Source: Balneolaceae bacterium (lineage in GTDB: Bacteria; Bacteroidota; Rhodothermia; Balneolales; Balneolaceae). From it: 64,000 nt of DNA. The position numbers and the translations under genes were made by a program. Below, one piece after another: positions 1 through 8,310 of the stretch (position 1 is the first letter of the stretch; each line of letters begins with the position of its first letter). The DNA lies in NCBI GenBank assembly GCA_017640605.1, contig JAEPQH010000003.1, positions 233,336-297,335 on the forward strand, given 5' to 3'. Under the pieces are notes generated by a model that saw nothing but the letters and a program-made list of their open reading frames with translations, was not told the origin of the DNA and made no database searches.

Positions 1-398
1 TCCTGATCACCTTATGGAGATTTTTCCAAAATTCAATCTTACTTCGTCAGGAAGAGTTTTTGTGGGTAAGCGATCTTTCTGCACCGGATTATATTATTAG
101 TCTGCCGTTCAGTATTCCGTTCTTAGGCGATCAGATTGCCGGTTTGGTATTACTAATGACGGTTTCGATGGTATTCCAGAGTAAAATTTCGGCGGCAAAT
201 TCTGCGGGTGGAGCGAATAATCCGATGGCACAGCAAATGAAAATCATGCAGTATTTCTTACCAATCATGCTGCTCTTTGTGTTCAATAACTTTGCCTCAG
301 GATTGAGTTTATACTATCTGATTTTCAACGTGCTGTCTATTTTCCAGCAGTTGTACATCAATAAAACTACACACCAAGCTGCGGTTGCTAAGGCGTAG
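1..398 (+). CDS. yidC: YidC membrane protein insertase, C-terminal part (5' end outside window)
   Basis: The frame is open from base 3 and ends at TAG 396-398, so only about the last 131 residues are present. YidC inserts and folds inner-membrane proteins, alone or with SecYEG. The visible part has the family signature FLWVSDLSAPD after an LRQEEF helix, then two hydrophobic segments (around AGLVLLMTVSMVF and FLPIMLLFVFNNFASGLSLYY) that match the last transmembrane helices of bacterial YidC. The tail is short and only mildly basic. An imperfect inverted repeat follows the stop. The match of motif order and spacing to YidC is clear. Confidence 0.95.
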   Translation, partial: LITLWRFFQNSILLRQEEFLWVSDLSAPDYIISLPFSIPFLGDQIAGLVLLMTVSMVFQSKISAANSAGGANNPMAQQMKIMQYFLPIMLLFVFNNFASGLSLYYLIFNVLSIFQQLYINKTTHQAAVAKA

Positions 399-456
399 TT
401 TCGTTAATCGTTATTCGTTAATTGAGATCGAATAACGATTTTCGATTAACGAATGA
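399..456. repeat. Inverted repeat after yidC, possible terminator
   Basis: TCGTTAATCGTTATTCG (from about 400) is mirrored by CGAATAACGATT...CGATTAACGA (ending about 452), with a 7-base interruption in the right arm and an 11-base loop. It is AT-rich and lacks a clean T-run, so it is either a weak terminator or one of the dispersed ATTCG/ATTAACG-type intergenic repeats of this genome. It overlaps the TTG that would give the next gene a longer N-terminus, which argues for starting that gene at the ATG at 464. Confidence 0.5.
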
Positions 457-463
457 CATTTTC

Positions 464-1372
464 ATGATTAGTAAATCTCTTTTTCACTTTCCTTTGATTA
501 GATTCAAAGAGAATCATAAACATCTCTGGAATCCAATTCTCAAGAAGAGCTATGTAATACGACCGGAGGAGCAGGTTAGGCTTCAGTTTGTTGAATATTT
601 GTTGCTTGAAGTAGGATTTTCCAAGAATCGTATTTCATTCGAAAGTCCGGTTTCATTACCAAGAGATAAATCAGCATCTAGAACTGATATCATTTGCTAT
701 GATGAGGAATTTAACCCATTACTATTGGTTGAATGCAAAGCTCCATCGGTACAGTTGGATGAAAAAGCCGCGCTTCAAATTGCACGATATAATACTGAAG
801 TAAAAGCTCCCTATCTTCTGGTGACCAATGGCTTGTACGATTATTGGTTTCAATTTTCAGGTGATCAGATCACGAACCTAAATTCGATACCGAATCAGTT
901 TTCTCCTTCACAAGAAGTCGATTACACTTTTGAGTATTGGGTAGAACGAGGATTTGCCGGGCAACATGCTCAAACGGAAATGAAGCAGTGGCTTGTCGAT
1001 AATGCAATTTCACTTTTCATTATGAATACTAATCCTGGCCGTTATTTTTCTTTCGAGGGTACCGAACCCGATTTATTTCTGCCCAATTATTATCAGGTAT
1101 TGATGATTAACGAGCAAACCCGATTAGCCGTAGCATTCTCATCCACTCCGTTTGGCTCTACTAAGTTTAATGCCATTCTAAATCAGGGTGGAGAGAATAT
1201 TGGACTACTTTCTTCATCTTTGGATATCGTAGCTTCGGAAGAAACTGCCAATACACTGATCCAAAACCCTCGAGGAATCAAAATGGTGGATATTGTTGAG
1301 GAGATTGGTTTCGATTTCCAGAAATCAGTGAAAGACTTGGCGCAGGCTATTACAAAATTGATGATGGCATAA
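464..1372 (+). CDS. Solitary HsdR_N-type (type I restriction enzyme R N-terminal domain) nuclease-like protein
   Basis: Protein of 302 residues starting at the first in-frame ATG (a TTG at 422 would add 14 residues encoded by the inverted repeat). The N-terminal half carries a PD-(D/E)XK-like core: RTDIICYDEE followed by LLLVECKAPSVQL, giving the acidic residue and E-x-K of the catalytic fold. This is the arrangement of the HsdR N-terminal nuclease domain. There is no helicase/translocase domain and no hsdM or hsdS nearby, so it is not a working type I restriction system. Similar single-domain proteins are widespread in Bacteroidota, with no function I can name. The C-terminal ~150 residues are unrecognised. 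Confidence 0.75.
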   Translation: MISKSLFHFPLIRFKENHKHLWNPILKKSYVIRPEEQVRLQFVEYLLLEVGFSKNRISFESPVSLPRDKSASRTDIICYDEEFNPLLLVECKAPSVQLDEKAALQIARYNTEVKAPYLLVTNGLYDYWFQFSGDQITNLNSIPNQFSPSQEVDYTFEYWVERGFAGQHAQTEMKQWLVDNAISLFIMNTNPGRYFSFEGTEPDLFLPNYYQVLMINEQTRLAVAFSSTPFGSTKFNAILNQGGENIGLLSSSLDIVASEETANTLIQNPRGIKMVDIVEEIGFDFQKSVKDLAQAITKLMMA

Positions 1373-1395
1373 GTGATGTGATTTGTTGGGACAAG

Positions 1396-2100
1396 TCACG
1401 AATTCTCTCTTTCTAAAAATCTATCACTTTCTCTCTCCAACGATTTCTTCCAAGCCAAATATCCGGCACATGCCAATCCGGTGAAAAGCAGAAATTGAAC
1501 ACTGGTAAGAACAAGTCCTTTGTAGAAGTACAGCGGAATCGAGATTAAATCGCAGATAATCCATGCAATCCAGTTTTCGAGTTTTTTGCGGGCCATTAGC
1601 CACATTCCAGTGATTGCAAAGCAGGTGGTGGTAGCATCCCAAAAAGGCACATCGCTGTCGGTGAAGTTCATCAGCACGAATACCAGTATCCCAAATGAGC
1701 CAACAAGTAATGTAACCGTAGTCAACCATTCACGAGCATTATTTACGGTAACAGGAATTTGATCGCGAACTCCATCTGTATTTTTCCAATACATCCAACC
1801 GTACACACTCATTACAAAGTAATAGCCATTCACACCCATATCGGCATAGAGTTTATACTGAAAGGCGAGGTACACATAAATCAACACGCTTACGATTCCG
1901 AATGGGTAAACAAGGATGTTCTCTTTCATCGAAAACCAAACGCTGAGTACACCGGTGGTAACGGCAATCCATTCGATGGTAGAGGTTGCATAAACGCCTT
2001 CAATAAATGCGGATAATAATTCGCTCAATGTACTTTGGGTTAATGTGCGCGGCAAAGGTAGGAAAAAGTTCGATCGGAATTTTGTAACTTTTGGTTCCAT
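1396..2100 (-). CDS. pnuC: PnuC-family nicotinamide riboside transporter
   Basis: Integral membrane protein with about seven hydrophobic segments. Family features are the early segment IEWIAVTTGVLSVWFSMKEN, the conserved GYYFVMSVYGWMYW stretch and the CDLISIPLYFYKGL helix near the C-terminus, ending in basic KKSLERE. PnuC transporters carry out facilitated uptake of nicotinamide riboside, an NAD precursor. The ATG at 2100 is used; a TTG at 2127 would overlap the divergent antitoxin gene, and a TTG near residue 24 of this form (before SELLSAFIEG) is another possible start closer to the usual PnuC length. It complements nadC and nadA near 19 kb. Confidence 0.85.
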   Translation of the reverse strand: MEPKVTKFRSNFFLPLPRTLTQSTLSELLSAFIEGVYATSTIEWIAVTTGVLSVWFSMKENILVYPFGIVSVLIYVYLAFQYKLYADMGVNGYYFVMSVYGWMYWKNTDGVRDQIPVTVNNAREWLTTVTLLVGSFGILVFVLMNFTDSDVPFWDATTTCFAITGMWLMARKKLENWIAWIICDLISIPLYFYKGLVLTSVQFLLFTGLACAGYLAWKKSLERESDRFLERENS

Positions 2101-2120
2101 AACGCAACCAATTTGGAACC

Positions 2121-2369
2121 ATGGCAAACATCACCATAAAAAACATCCCAGACGAGGTGTACGAACAACTAAAAGAGCGTGCTAAGCGAAATCGCCGATC
2201 TATAAATAATGAGGTGATTCATCTTATTGAATCTCAATTCAGAGCTAATCAGATAAATGTTGAAGAAGTGCTGTATAAAGCGCGAAAGCTTCGTAGTAAG
2301 ATGAAGGGAAGTCTTACTGAAGAAGAAATACGACAAGCTATAAATCGAGATAGAGATGATAGTATCTGA
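2121..2369 (+). CDS. Ribbon-helix-helix antitoxin (FitA/Arc-like, VapB role)
   Basis: 82-residue protein opening with MANITIKNIPDEVYEQLKER, the beta-strand plus helix pattern of Arc/MetJ-type ribbon-helix-helix DNA-binding domains, closest in style to FitA-type antitoxins. The charged C-terminal tail is expected to wrap the partner toxin. It overlaps the PIN toxin gene by 14 nt, the usual antitoxin-first order. Such pairs normally repress their own promoter through the RHH dimer. The promoter would lie in the short space shared with divergent pnuC. Confidence 0.85.
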   Translation: MANITIKNIPDEVYEQLKERAKRNRRSINNEVIHLIESQFRANQINVEEVLYKARKLRSKMKGSLTEEEIRQAINRDRDDSI

Positions 2370-2760
2370 TACTAACCTTATTGCCTATTTATGGTTACCG
2401 AATGATAAAACACAAATTGCAGAGAAAATCTTTAAAAAAGATCCTACTTGGAATGCTCCTTTACTTTGGAAAAGTGAGTTTCGTAATGTTGCCTGTAAAT
2501 ATATCCACCACAAAGTTTCTACCATTTCTGATGCATTATTAAGTACAGAATATGCAGAAGAACACTTAACCGGTAATGAATTTGAGGTTGAATCAAAAAT
2601 AGTAATTGATCTATCACTTAACTCAAATTGCACACCATACGATTGCGAGTTTGTAGCGCTTGCTATGGATTTAGAAATTCCACTCATCACTTTTGATAAA
2701 AAAATATTAGCAGAATTTCCCGATGTTGCTTTGCACCCTACACAATTTCTATCCCGTTAA
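2356..2760 (+). CDS. vapC: PIN-domain toxin (VapC-like ribonuclease)
   Basis: 134-residue PIN-domain protein. The acidic metal-binding set is visible: D5 in MIVSDTNLIAYL, E41 in LLWKSEFRNV, D96 and E98 in TPYDCEFVALA, and D114 in LITFDKK. VapC toxins are Mg/Mn-dependent RNases that cleave specific RNAs when the antitoxin is degraded. The gene overlaps the RHH antitoxin by 14 nt, so the two are almost certainly co-translated. All active-site residues are intact, so the toxin is probably functional. Base composition is more AT-rich than in the flanking housekeeping genes, as is common for mobile TA modules. Confidence 0.88.
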   Translation: MIVSDTNLIAYLWLPNDKTQIAEKIFKKDPTWNAPLLWKSEFRNVACKYIHHKVSTISDALLSTEYAEEHLTGNEFEVESKIVIDLSLNSNCTPYDCEFVALAMDLEIPLITFDKKILAEFPDVALHPTQFLSR

Positions 2761-2796
2761 TTCATTTAATCAAATAGCTTATTAGATATAATCGTC

Positions 2797-3435
2797 ATGC
2801 TATTCCGAACTTTTTGTTTTCTGATATTTATACTGTTTTGTTCAAATTTTGTATTTAGTTCATGTAATACACCTACCGATACTTGTGGTCCGTTTCCCTC
2901 TCATTATGAAACCACTGATTTTGAAGTAACTATATCCGACATCACCATACATACTGAAGCAGGTATCAACATTACACAAAATGAATTAAACCCTGATAGC
3001 GTATCTGTTCAACGATTTTCAATTTTAATGGAACCGGTGAAAGAATATTATTTTTCTAAAGTTGCGAAAAACACACCCTCTAGATGGACTAATTCGTTGC
3101 TTTTTGCGTGTTCGCCAACCATACCAACGTCTGAAGAAACTATTCAATCTTTATCTATTTCCAGCAATTTAGCATTTAATGCAAAAACTGAAGCTTACGA
3201 AGAGTTAATAGGTTACTTCGATATTATAACATTCAGCAATTACTACGGCTACCAACGATACTCATATCCCGAGTTTATAGCTTCCAAACCAACGGTTCCT
3301 CAAGCTTTGTATTTTGTATTAAATACAGCCCCTGATCAACAAAAACCTATGAAATTTAGTGTTTTCTACAAGCAGGAAGGGCGATCTAGAAATATTTTTG
3401 AGTTTGAAACCCAATCGGTAGCCATAACAAACTAA
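2797..3435 (+). CDS. Hypothetical lipoprotein
   Basis: 212 residues. The first ~22 form a strongly hydrophobic signal (FRTFCFLIFILFCSNFVFSSC) ending in a lipobox-like VFSSC, so it is probably an outer- or inner-membrane lipoprotein. Next comes a Cys-containing TPTDTCGPFPSHYETTDF segment, then beta-rich sequence (LAFNAK, YGYQRYSYPEF, KFSVFYKQEGRSRNIFEF). I do not recognise a family. It follows the VapBC-like pair by 36 nt on the same strand and shares its AT-rich composition, but has no visible functional link. It converges on the small gene at 3442. Confidence 0.7.
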   Translation: MLFRTFCFLIFILFCSNFVFSSCNTPTDTCGPFPSHYETTDFEVTISDITIHTEAGINITQNELNPDSVSVQRFSILMEPVKEYYFSKVAKNTPSRWTNSLLFACSPTIPTSEETIQSLSISSNLAFNAKTEAYEELIGYFDIITFSNYYGYQRYSYPEFIASKPTVPQALYFVLNTAPDQQKPMKFSVFYKQEGRSRNIFEFETQSVAITN

Positions 3436-3441
3436 TCTTGT

Positions 3442-3729
3442 TCACCTACCCTTCAATAGATTGGTGAGATTTAATTTATGAATGGGAATGAGATAGGACG
3501 AAAGAAGCTCATCTTTATGAATCCCCAACAACCCCGTTCCCCGAAAATCAACCACGCACACTTTCTCGTCTTTTTGTACCACCTCTCCTATGCCGTAATA
3601 TTCCGGGCTTGGTCCATAGTACACCAAATCGCCTTTACTCAGGTCGTTCTTTGCCCGGCGATGGTACGGGTAAATTACCGGTAATAAATCGAGTCGGTAT
3701 GGTAGTCTGCGTTTCCCTGTAAGGGACAT
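3442..3729 (-). CDS. Small conserved-looking protein downstream of tsaE
   Basis: 95 residues, starting 6 nt after the tsaE stop, so very likely in the same transcript. The basic N-terminus (KRRLPYRLDLLPVIYPYHRRAK) is followed by KGDLVYYGPSPEYYGIGEVVQKDEKVCVVDF, whose alternating hydrophobic pattern suggests a small SH3/KOW-like beta barrel. No family name is certain. The overlapping ORF at 3635-3838 is a shadow in another frame. Function is unknown; the context suggests only co-expression with the t6A pathway ATPase. Confidence 0.65.
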   Translation of the reverse strand: MSLTGKRRLPYRLDLLPVIYPYHRRAKNDLSKGDLVYYGPSPEYYGIGEVVQKDEKVCVVDFRGTGLLGIHKDELLSSYLIPIHKLNLTNLLKGR

Positions 3730-3735
3730 GATGCT

Positions 3736-4146
3736 CTATGCGTCTTCTATTCGTATTTCTCTTTCGTTTTCGCCAACATGCAATATGTGAATCCAAACGG
3801 AATCGGGCGGCAATAAATTTCCGATTTTTTGCGGCCATTCCACAATGGAAATCCCATCGCCGTAGAGGTAGTCCTCAGTGCCAATCTCCAACGCTTCCTG
3901 TTCATTTTTAATTCTATAACAATCAAAATGATACACCGGAACGTTTCCTTGATATTCATTTATCAATGTGAAAGTAGGAGAACTTACTTCATGCTCTTTA
4001 ACTCCAAAATGCAATGCTATCCCTTTTACAAAATGTGTTTTGCCGGCACCTAAATCACCATCAAGGCAAACTACATCGCCGGGTTTTAACCGCTCTGCAA
4101 ATTGCTTCCCAATTTGTATCGTCTCTTTGATGGAGTTGCTTAACAT
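3736..4146 (-). CDS. tsaE: tRNA threonylcarbamoyladenosine biosynthesis ATPase TsaE
   Basis: 136 residues, the normal TsaE length. The Walker A motif GDLGAGKT lies at residues 30-37, followed by the family signature SSPTFTLINEY and YHFDCYRI; IVEWPQKIGNLLP is the usual C-terminal block. TsaE is the small ATPase that works with TsaD and TsaB to make the universal t6A37 modification of ANN-decoding tRNAs. The first in-frame ATG is used. tsaB and tsaD are not in the window. The identification is firm. Confidence 0.95.
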   Translation of the reverse strand: MLSNSIKETIQIGKQFAERLKPGDVVCLDGDLGAGKTHFVKGIALHFGVKEHEVSSPTFTLINEYQGNVPVYHFDCYRIKNEQEALEIGTEDYLYGDGISIVEWPQKIGNLLPPDSVWIHILHVGENEREIRIEDA

Positions 4147-4217
4147 TACGATTTTAATTTTCTGTTTTCACTAATTTTAATTAGTAATTATACTCGATAG
4201 CTTACCATTCATTCAAG

Positions 4218-4237
4218 ATTCCCGCCTTCGCGGGAAT
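4218..4237. repeat. Short GC-rich hairpin repeat (ATTCCCGC-cttc-GCGGGAAT)
   Basis: A perfect 8-bp stem with a CTTC loop, followed by GAC, sits in the gap between tsaE and porX. The form ATTCCCGCCTTCGCGGGAATGAC is a common dispersed intergenic hairpin in many bacterial genomes. A longer-loop relative (ATTCCTGCCTTCG ... GCAGGAATGAC) forms the core of the two inverted repeats at 28.0 and 32.3 kb. No T-run follows on either side, so terminator function is doubtful. Confidence 0.7.
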
Positions 4238-4318
4238 GACTTTAAGTATTGGTCAATCATCAGGTCGACGAAACTGTGATAATTCATTTGTCTATCGACA
4301 ACCATCCTTCGTCGTTTC

Positions 4319-5866
4319 TCAGTTTTTTGGAGTCATAGTTACGATAGGCAAAATCATTTCTTCCATCGAAGCCCCGCCATGTTGAAAGGTATCACGATAA
4401 AGATTCTGAAACTTGTGATAATTGGTTGGATACACAAAATAGTAATCTTCTAGCGCTATGATGTATTCATTTGCTTTGGATACTTCCGGCAGTTTAAAGC
4501 GTTTGGCATCGCTGATTTTAATGCTCGCATTCTCATCCACAGTATTCAAATTCTTCCCATATTTATATCGCAAATTCGTAGCAGTATCACGATCGCCATA
4601 CACTTTTGTATCCCTCATGGATCGCACCGAACCATGATCGGCAGTCACAATTACGGTTACGTCTTCGTCGGCCAGTTCTTTAAACATTTGCAGTAATGTA
4701 GAATGCTGAAACCATGCCTCGGTAATGGATCTGAATGCACCTTCGTCGGGTGCGAGTTCTTTAATTACATCCGAATCTGAGCGAGAATGAACGAGGGTAT
4801 CCACAAAATTGAACACAAAAGCAGCTAGTTTGGATTGAGCAAAATTTTTCATTTTACCCGCTATTTGTTTCCCAACATCTGCACTTAATATTTTTTCGTA
4901 TCTGAAATTGATGTCAATTCCTGCTCTCTTTAACTGCTTCTCGAGCAATTCTTCTTCGTGCCGATTTAGCGATGACTCGTCCTGACCTTGTTGCCACAGA
5001 CTTGGATACATTTGTTCAATTTCCATTGGAGATAAGCCTGCAAAAATAGCATTTCGCGAATATGGAGTAGCTGTTGGCAGGATGGAGTAATAAAAATCGG
5101 TATTGATATCGAACATTTTAGCCAGGTAAGGTTCAAATACCAGCCACTGATCGTAGCGCATACAATCCACCAAAAAGAACATGGTTTTCTTGCCACCCTG
5201 AACATGTGGAAATACGTAATTTTTTATTACCTCCGGTGAAAGTAACGGTGCCTCCTCTTTTCCCTCGTTCAGCCATTGTTCGTAATTCTGTTGGATGAAC
5301 TTCCCAAATTGATGATTCGCATCTTTAAACTGATCCTCAAGCACTTGCACCAGCGCTTCATCTCCATCACTTAGCTCGATGTGCCATTTAGTGAGCTCGC
5401 GGTATATATCTATCCATTCTTCCCAACTGGTACGTGGGGAAATTCTGGATGATAACTCACCAAATTGTCGCAAATAAGTTTGAGACGATTTTTCGGTTTG
5501 TAATCGGCTGGTTTCCAAGAGCTTTTTGGTGGTGAGTAAAATCTGGCTGGGATTTACCGGCTTTATCAAATAATCGCTGATCTTTGCGCCGATAGCATCT
5601 TCCATAATCGATTCTTCCTCGCTTTTGGTAATCATCACCACAGGAAGTAGCGGTTGCTCTGCTTTGATAGCATCAAGAGCTTCTAATCCTCCCATGCCCG
5701 GCATTTGCTCATCCAGAAAAACGATATCAAATGATCGGTTTTTTATCTCCTCCACGGCATCCTGACCATTAGCTACAGGTATAATTTCGAATCCCTTTTT
5801 CTCTAAAAATAATATCAGCGATTGCAGCTGATCGATCTCATCATCCGCCCAAAGTATTGTTGGCAT
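4319..5866 (-). CDS. porX: PorX-type response regulator with PglZ phosphatase-like domain
   Basis: 515 residues. Residues 1-120 are a receiver domain with acidic pair D8/D9, phospho-acceptor D52 in [14 protein letters not shown]80 and K102 in DYLIKPVN. A helical linker follows, then a PglZ domain of the alkaline-phosphatase fold: VDCMRYD at 233-239, LPTATPYSR at 263-271, FVDTLVHSR at 354-362 and TADHGS at 409-413, with [10 protein letters not shown] near the C-terminus. This matches PorX, the regulator that controls type IX secretion genes in Bacteroidota and has phosphodiesterase activity on cyclic oligonucleotides. The usual sensor PorY is not adjacent. The T9SS cargo at 9298 shows that the pathway it would regulate is used here. 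Confidence 0.92.
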   Translation of the reverse strand: MPTILWADDEIDQLQSLILFLEKKGFEIIPVANGQDAVEEIKNRSFDIVFLDEQMPGMGGLEALDAIKAEQPLLPVVMITKSEEESIMEDAIGAKISDYLIKPVNPSQILLTTKKLLETSRLQTEKSSQTYLRQFGELSSRISPRTSWEEWIDIYRELTKWHIELSDGDEALVQVLEDQFKDANHQFGKFIQQNYEQWLNEGKEEAPLLSPEVIKNYVFPHVQGGKKTMFFLVDCMRYDQWLVFEPYLAKMFDINTDFYYSILPTATPYSRNAIFAGLSPMEIEQMYPSLWQQGQDESSLNRHEEELLEKQLKRAGIDINFRYEKILSADVGKQIAGKMKNFAQSKLAAFVFNFVDTLVHSRSDSDVIKELAPDEGAFRSITEAWFQHSTLLQMFKELADEDVTVIVTADHGSVRSMRDTKVYGDRDTATNLRYKYGKNLNTVDENASIKISDAKRFKLPEVSKANEYIIALEDYYFVYPTNYHKFQNLYRDTFQHGGASMEEMILPIVTMTPKN

Positions 5867-5889
5867 CCTTTTTAATTTAAAATTTAAGA

Positions 5890-5944
5890 TTCAAAATGAA
5901 AGATGAATACAATTTTGAATCTTTCATTTTAAATTTTGAATTAC
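5890..5944. repeat. Inverted repeat overlapping the comEA-like stop codon
   Basis: ATTCAAAATGAAAGAT (about 5889-5904) is mirrored by ATCTTTCATTTTAAATTTTGAAT (about 5919-5941). The 23-base string TTTCATTTTAAATTTTGAATTAC at 5922-5944 recurs exactly at 7368-7390. The right end includes the stop codon of the gene ending at 5941. AT-rich and low in complexity; it may act as a weak bidirectional terminator. Confidence 0.6.
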
Positions 5945-6429
5945 AGTTTAATGAAAGGTTTAATCTTCTCTAGGGTTTTTTCGCCTATTCCTCTCACCTT
6001 TACGAGTTCATCAACGGAAGTAAAATCCCCATTAGTTTCCCGATATTCAATAATTCTTTGTGCATAGGTAGCACCAATGCCGGGAAGACTTGTTAGCTGT
6101 GTTGCAGTAGCACTATTTATGGAAATGGTCTCCATAATAATATCACTAGGGCTTTCCTCTTGATCTATATTTGCCTGCTCTATTCCTGTATACTTTTGTT
6201 TATTGATGAGCATTTCGCGTTCGATAAGTGCACTTCTTTGTTTGAAATCGGTCAGTATTTGCGCGTGATTTTCCGGAACGAGAACCATCTTTTGTGTATA
6301 GAATACATTTAACAGAGCAAGCATCACGAAAAGTATTGCCAGCGTGGTGAGCGCATAACGTTCACGCTTTTTGATCTGAAGTCGATCGGCCCAAAAAAAT
6401 AAACTTCTCTTAATTTGTTGTTTATTCAT
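5941..6429 (-). CDS. ComEA-like helix-hairpin-helix protein, membrane anchored
   Basis: 162 residues from the ATG at 6429, chosen because GGGG lies 6 nt upstream (acggggtaattATG); longer forms reach into the divergent gene. Residues ~24-42 (ALTTLAILFVMLALLNVFY) are one transmembrane helix, followed by a charged segment. The C-terminal ~65 residues are a tandem helix-hairpin-helix: ISINSATATQLTSLPGIGATYAQRI and VDELVKVRGIGEKTLEKI. This is the ComEA/competence-type DNA-binding fold, which in naturally transformable bacteria binds incoming DNA. Its role here is inferred from fold alone; no other competence genes are adjacent. Confidence 0.85.
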   Translation of the reverse strand: MNKQQIKRSLFFWADRLQIKKRERYALTTLAILFVMLALLNVFYTQKMVLVPENHAQILTDFKQRSALIEREMLINKQKYTGIEQANIDQEESPSDIIMETISINSATATQLTSLPGIGATYAQRIIEYRETNGDFTSVDELVKVRGIGEKTLEKIKPFIKL

Positions 6430-6527
6430 AATTACCCCGTAATTCTTCATAAATAAGCCAAACATTTCTTTAGAAGTCAACTTGTTTTGAACTGTCTGAA
6501 GTGAGAAGTTTGCGCAAATCAGTTTCC

Positions 6528-7322
6528 ATGAGTAAAACACATTATTTCAATTACAAAGAACAGCGCATCGCATATGAGGTTGTTGGCAGCGGAAAAGCTT
6601 TGGTTGTACTTCACGGATGGGGAAGCAGCAAACGCGTAATGATGCCCATTGCAAGCCAACTTGCAGATATCCGAGCAAGTTATGTGATCGATTTTCCCGG
6701 CTTTGGGGAATCAAATGAACCGAGTACTCCTTGGAGTATTGATGACTATGCCAATGCCATTGAAGCCTTTATTTCGATGTTGCCCGATGATCATGTTGAT
6801 GTGCTTGTGCATTCGTTTGGTGGCCGAGTTATCCTGAAACTACTAAACCGACCCAAAGGGAAGCAGGTCATTCAAAAAGTGTTGATTACTGGTGGCGCCG
6901 GCATGAAGCCCCAACGATCATTTAAGTTTTATCTTCGAAAGTACACCGCAAAAACACTGAAAGCTCCGTTTATGATCCTCCCAAATCCTCTTCGTGAAAA
7001 AGCGTTGAGTTGGTTACGAAGTACCGAACTTTGGAAAAGTTTAGGCTCTAGTGATTATTCGAAATTATCTGGGGTGATGCGAGAAACCTTTGTTAAATCT
7101 ATTTCTGAGCATCTGGAAAACCAATTGCCCACTATCGAGCATGAAACCTTATTGCTTTGGGGCAGAAATGATGATGCTACTCCTCTCTATCAAGCAGAGC
7201 GCATCGATGCTAGACTTAAAAACAGTGCCTTAGTAGTGATCGAGGATGCCGGACATTACGCGTTTTTAGACAAACCGAAACAGTTTGCGGCTATTGCTAG
7301 AGCCTTTTTTGAACCCAAATAG
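6528..7322 (+). CDS. Alpha/beta-fold hydrolase
   Basis: 264 residues from the ATG at 6528. Fold markers: oxyanion-loop LHGWGSSKRV, FPGFGESNEP, nucleophile-elbow region VLVHSFGGRVIL (Ser in HSFGG), acid region LLLWGRNDDATPL and catalytic His in EDAGHYAFLDKP. The complete Ser-Asp-His triad supports an active hydrolase such as an esterase or C-C bond hydrolase; the substrate cannot be read. It is divergent from the ComEA-like gene, with the two starts about 100 nt apart. A repeat shared with 5.9 kb follows its stop. Confidence 0.88.
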   Translation: MSKTHYFNYKEQRIAYEVVGSGKALVVLHGWGSSKRVMMPIASQLADIRASYVIDFPGFGESNEPSTPWSIDDYANAIEAFISMLPDDHVDVLVHSFGGRVILKLLNRPKGKQVIQKVLITGGAGMKPQRSFKFYLRKYTAKTLKAPFMILPNPLREKALSWLRSTELWKSLGSSDYSKLSGVMRETFVKSISEHLENQLPTIEHETLLLWGRNDDATPLYQAERIDARLKNSALVVIEDAGHYAFLDKPKQFAAIARAFFEPK

Positions 7323-7324
7323 AA

Positions 7325-7390
7325 TTCAAAATGAAAGATTTAAAATGAAAAATGTGGGCTATTAATTTTTCATTTTAAATTTTGAATTAC
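7325..7390. repeat. Second copy of the AT-rich inverted repeat
   Basis: TTCAAAATGAAAGAT at about 7325-7339 and TTTCATTTTAAATTTTGAATTAC at 7368-7390 are the same two words found at 5.89-5.94 kb, here with a slightly different centre. The arms can pair (TTCAAAAT...ATTTTGAA). It fills most of the gap between two convergent genes and may serve as a bidirectional terminator. Confidence 0.6.
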
Positions 7391-7398
7391 TGCTCCAT

Positions 7399-8310
7399 CT
7401 AAAGGCTCAAATCTATATCAAGTGCTTCAATCTTTAGTTTAGTGCTAGTTAAGCTGATTCCAACATTCTGTGTTTTTCGACTACTTCGATCTCCGTTTGG
7501 GCCGTAAATCGGATCGTCGATAATTGGAAATCCCCATTCGGCAAGATGCAATCGGATTTGATGAGTGCGACCTGTTACAGGATTACATCGTATCAAACTA
7601 GTATTGGTTTCTGGTGATGAGGAAATCACTTCGAACTGTGTTATTCCTACCTGCCCAGAGTCTAACTCCCCACCACTTTCAAACACAAACCCATGTTTAC
7701 GTCGTATTTTAGACTGAATCGTTTTTGCGGACTCTGTAGGTATTCCGAAAACCGTAGCATGATACTCTTTTTCCACGTTGCCAGTCATAAATGCTTGCAT
7801 CACCTGTTTTGCAAACTCTTTGTTTTTAGCAAAAAGTACAATTCCGGATGTCACAGCATCTAAACGATGGGTAATTTTTAATCCCTCGAATCCATTTTCT
7901 TCTAGAATTGATTTAAGGGTATTTTTAAAATACCGCCCACCGGGATGCATGGGCATAGGCGCCGGTTTAAAAACCGCTATGTAAGTATCCGTTTCTTCAA
8001 TAATTCGAACTGTATCCGGAACGCTTGGTTCGATTACGGCAGGATTGTGATGCCTAATTTCATCAAAGTTAGTTAAAATGGTATGGGGCTTAGAATCTCG
8101 GTTCTCTAAAAAAACCCGCCCCTCCTCAATTCGTTTATTCCATTCGCTTTTGGTTCTGAATGGAAATTTCGTGCACATCATCTCCAATAGCGTCTTTCCA
8201 ACAAACTCTTGGGTTGCTTTAAATTCGTGCGTAATTGGATATGGGGCTACAATACGAACCGGACAAACACTGTTTTCAGGCAGATTCAACCGTGCGCTGT
8301 TTGAAGTCAT
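7399..8310 (-). CDS. RluA-family pseudouridine synthase
   Basis: 303 residues from an ATG at 8310 that overlaps the 3' end of trhO by 35 nt. An S4-like N-terminal region (SEWNKRIEEGRVFLENRD) precedes the catalytic domain. The signature HRLDAVTSGIVLFAKN contains the invariant catalytic Asp of HRLD. TGRTHQIRLHLAEWGFPIIDDPIYG is the second family block (RTHQIR-H). These enzymes isomerise uridine in rRNA or tRNA. The target site cannot be assigned without closer comparison. The upstream neighbour trhO also modifies tRNA uridine, so the overlap suggests a small RNA-modification operon. Confidence 0.92.
   Translation of the reverse strand: MTSNSARLNLPENSVCPVRIVAPYPITHEFKATQEFVGKTLLEMMCTKFPFRTKSEWNKRIEEGRVFLENRDSKPHTILTNFDEIRHHNPAVIEPSVPDTVRIIEETDTYIAVFKPAPMPMHPGGRYFKNTLKSILEENGFEGLKITHRLDAVTSGIVLFAKNKEFAKQVMQAFMTGNVEKEYHATVFGIPTESAKTIQSKIRRKHGFVFESGGELDSGQVGITQFEVISSSPETNTSLIRCNPVTGRTHQIRLHLAEWGFPIIDDPIYGPNGDRSSRKTQNVGISLTSTKLKIEALDIDLSL

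Noticed and set aside
464..1372. Type I restriction-modification system
   Set aside because: Only an HsdR N-terminal-like nuclease domain is present; there is no helicase part, hsdM or hsdS.
1424..1729. Minus-strand 101-codon ORF
   Set aside because: Out-of-frame shadow within pnuC.
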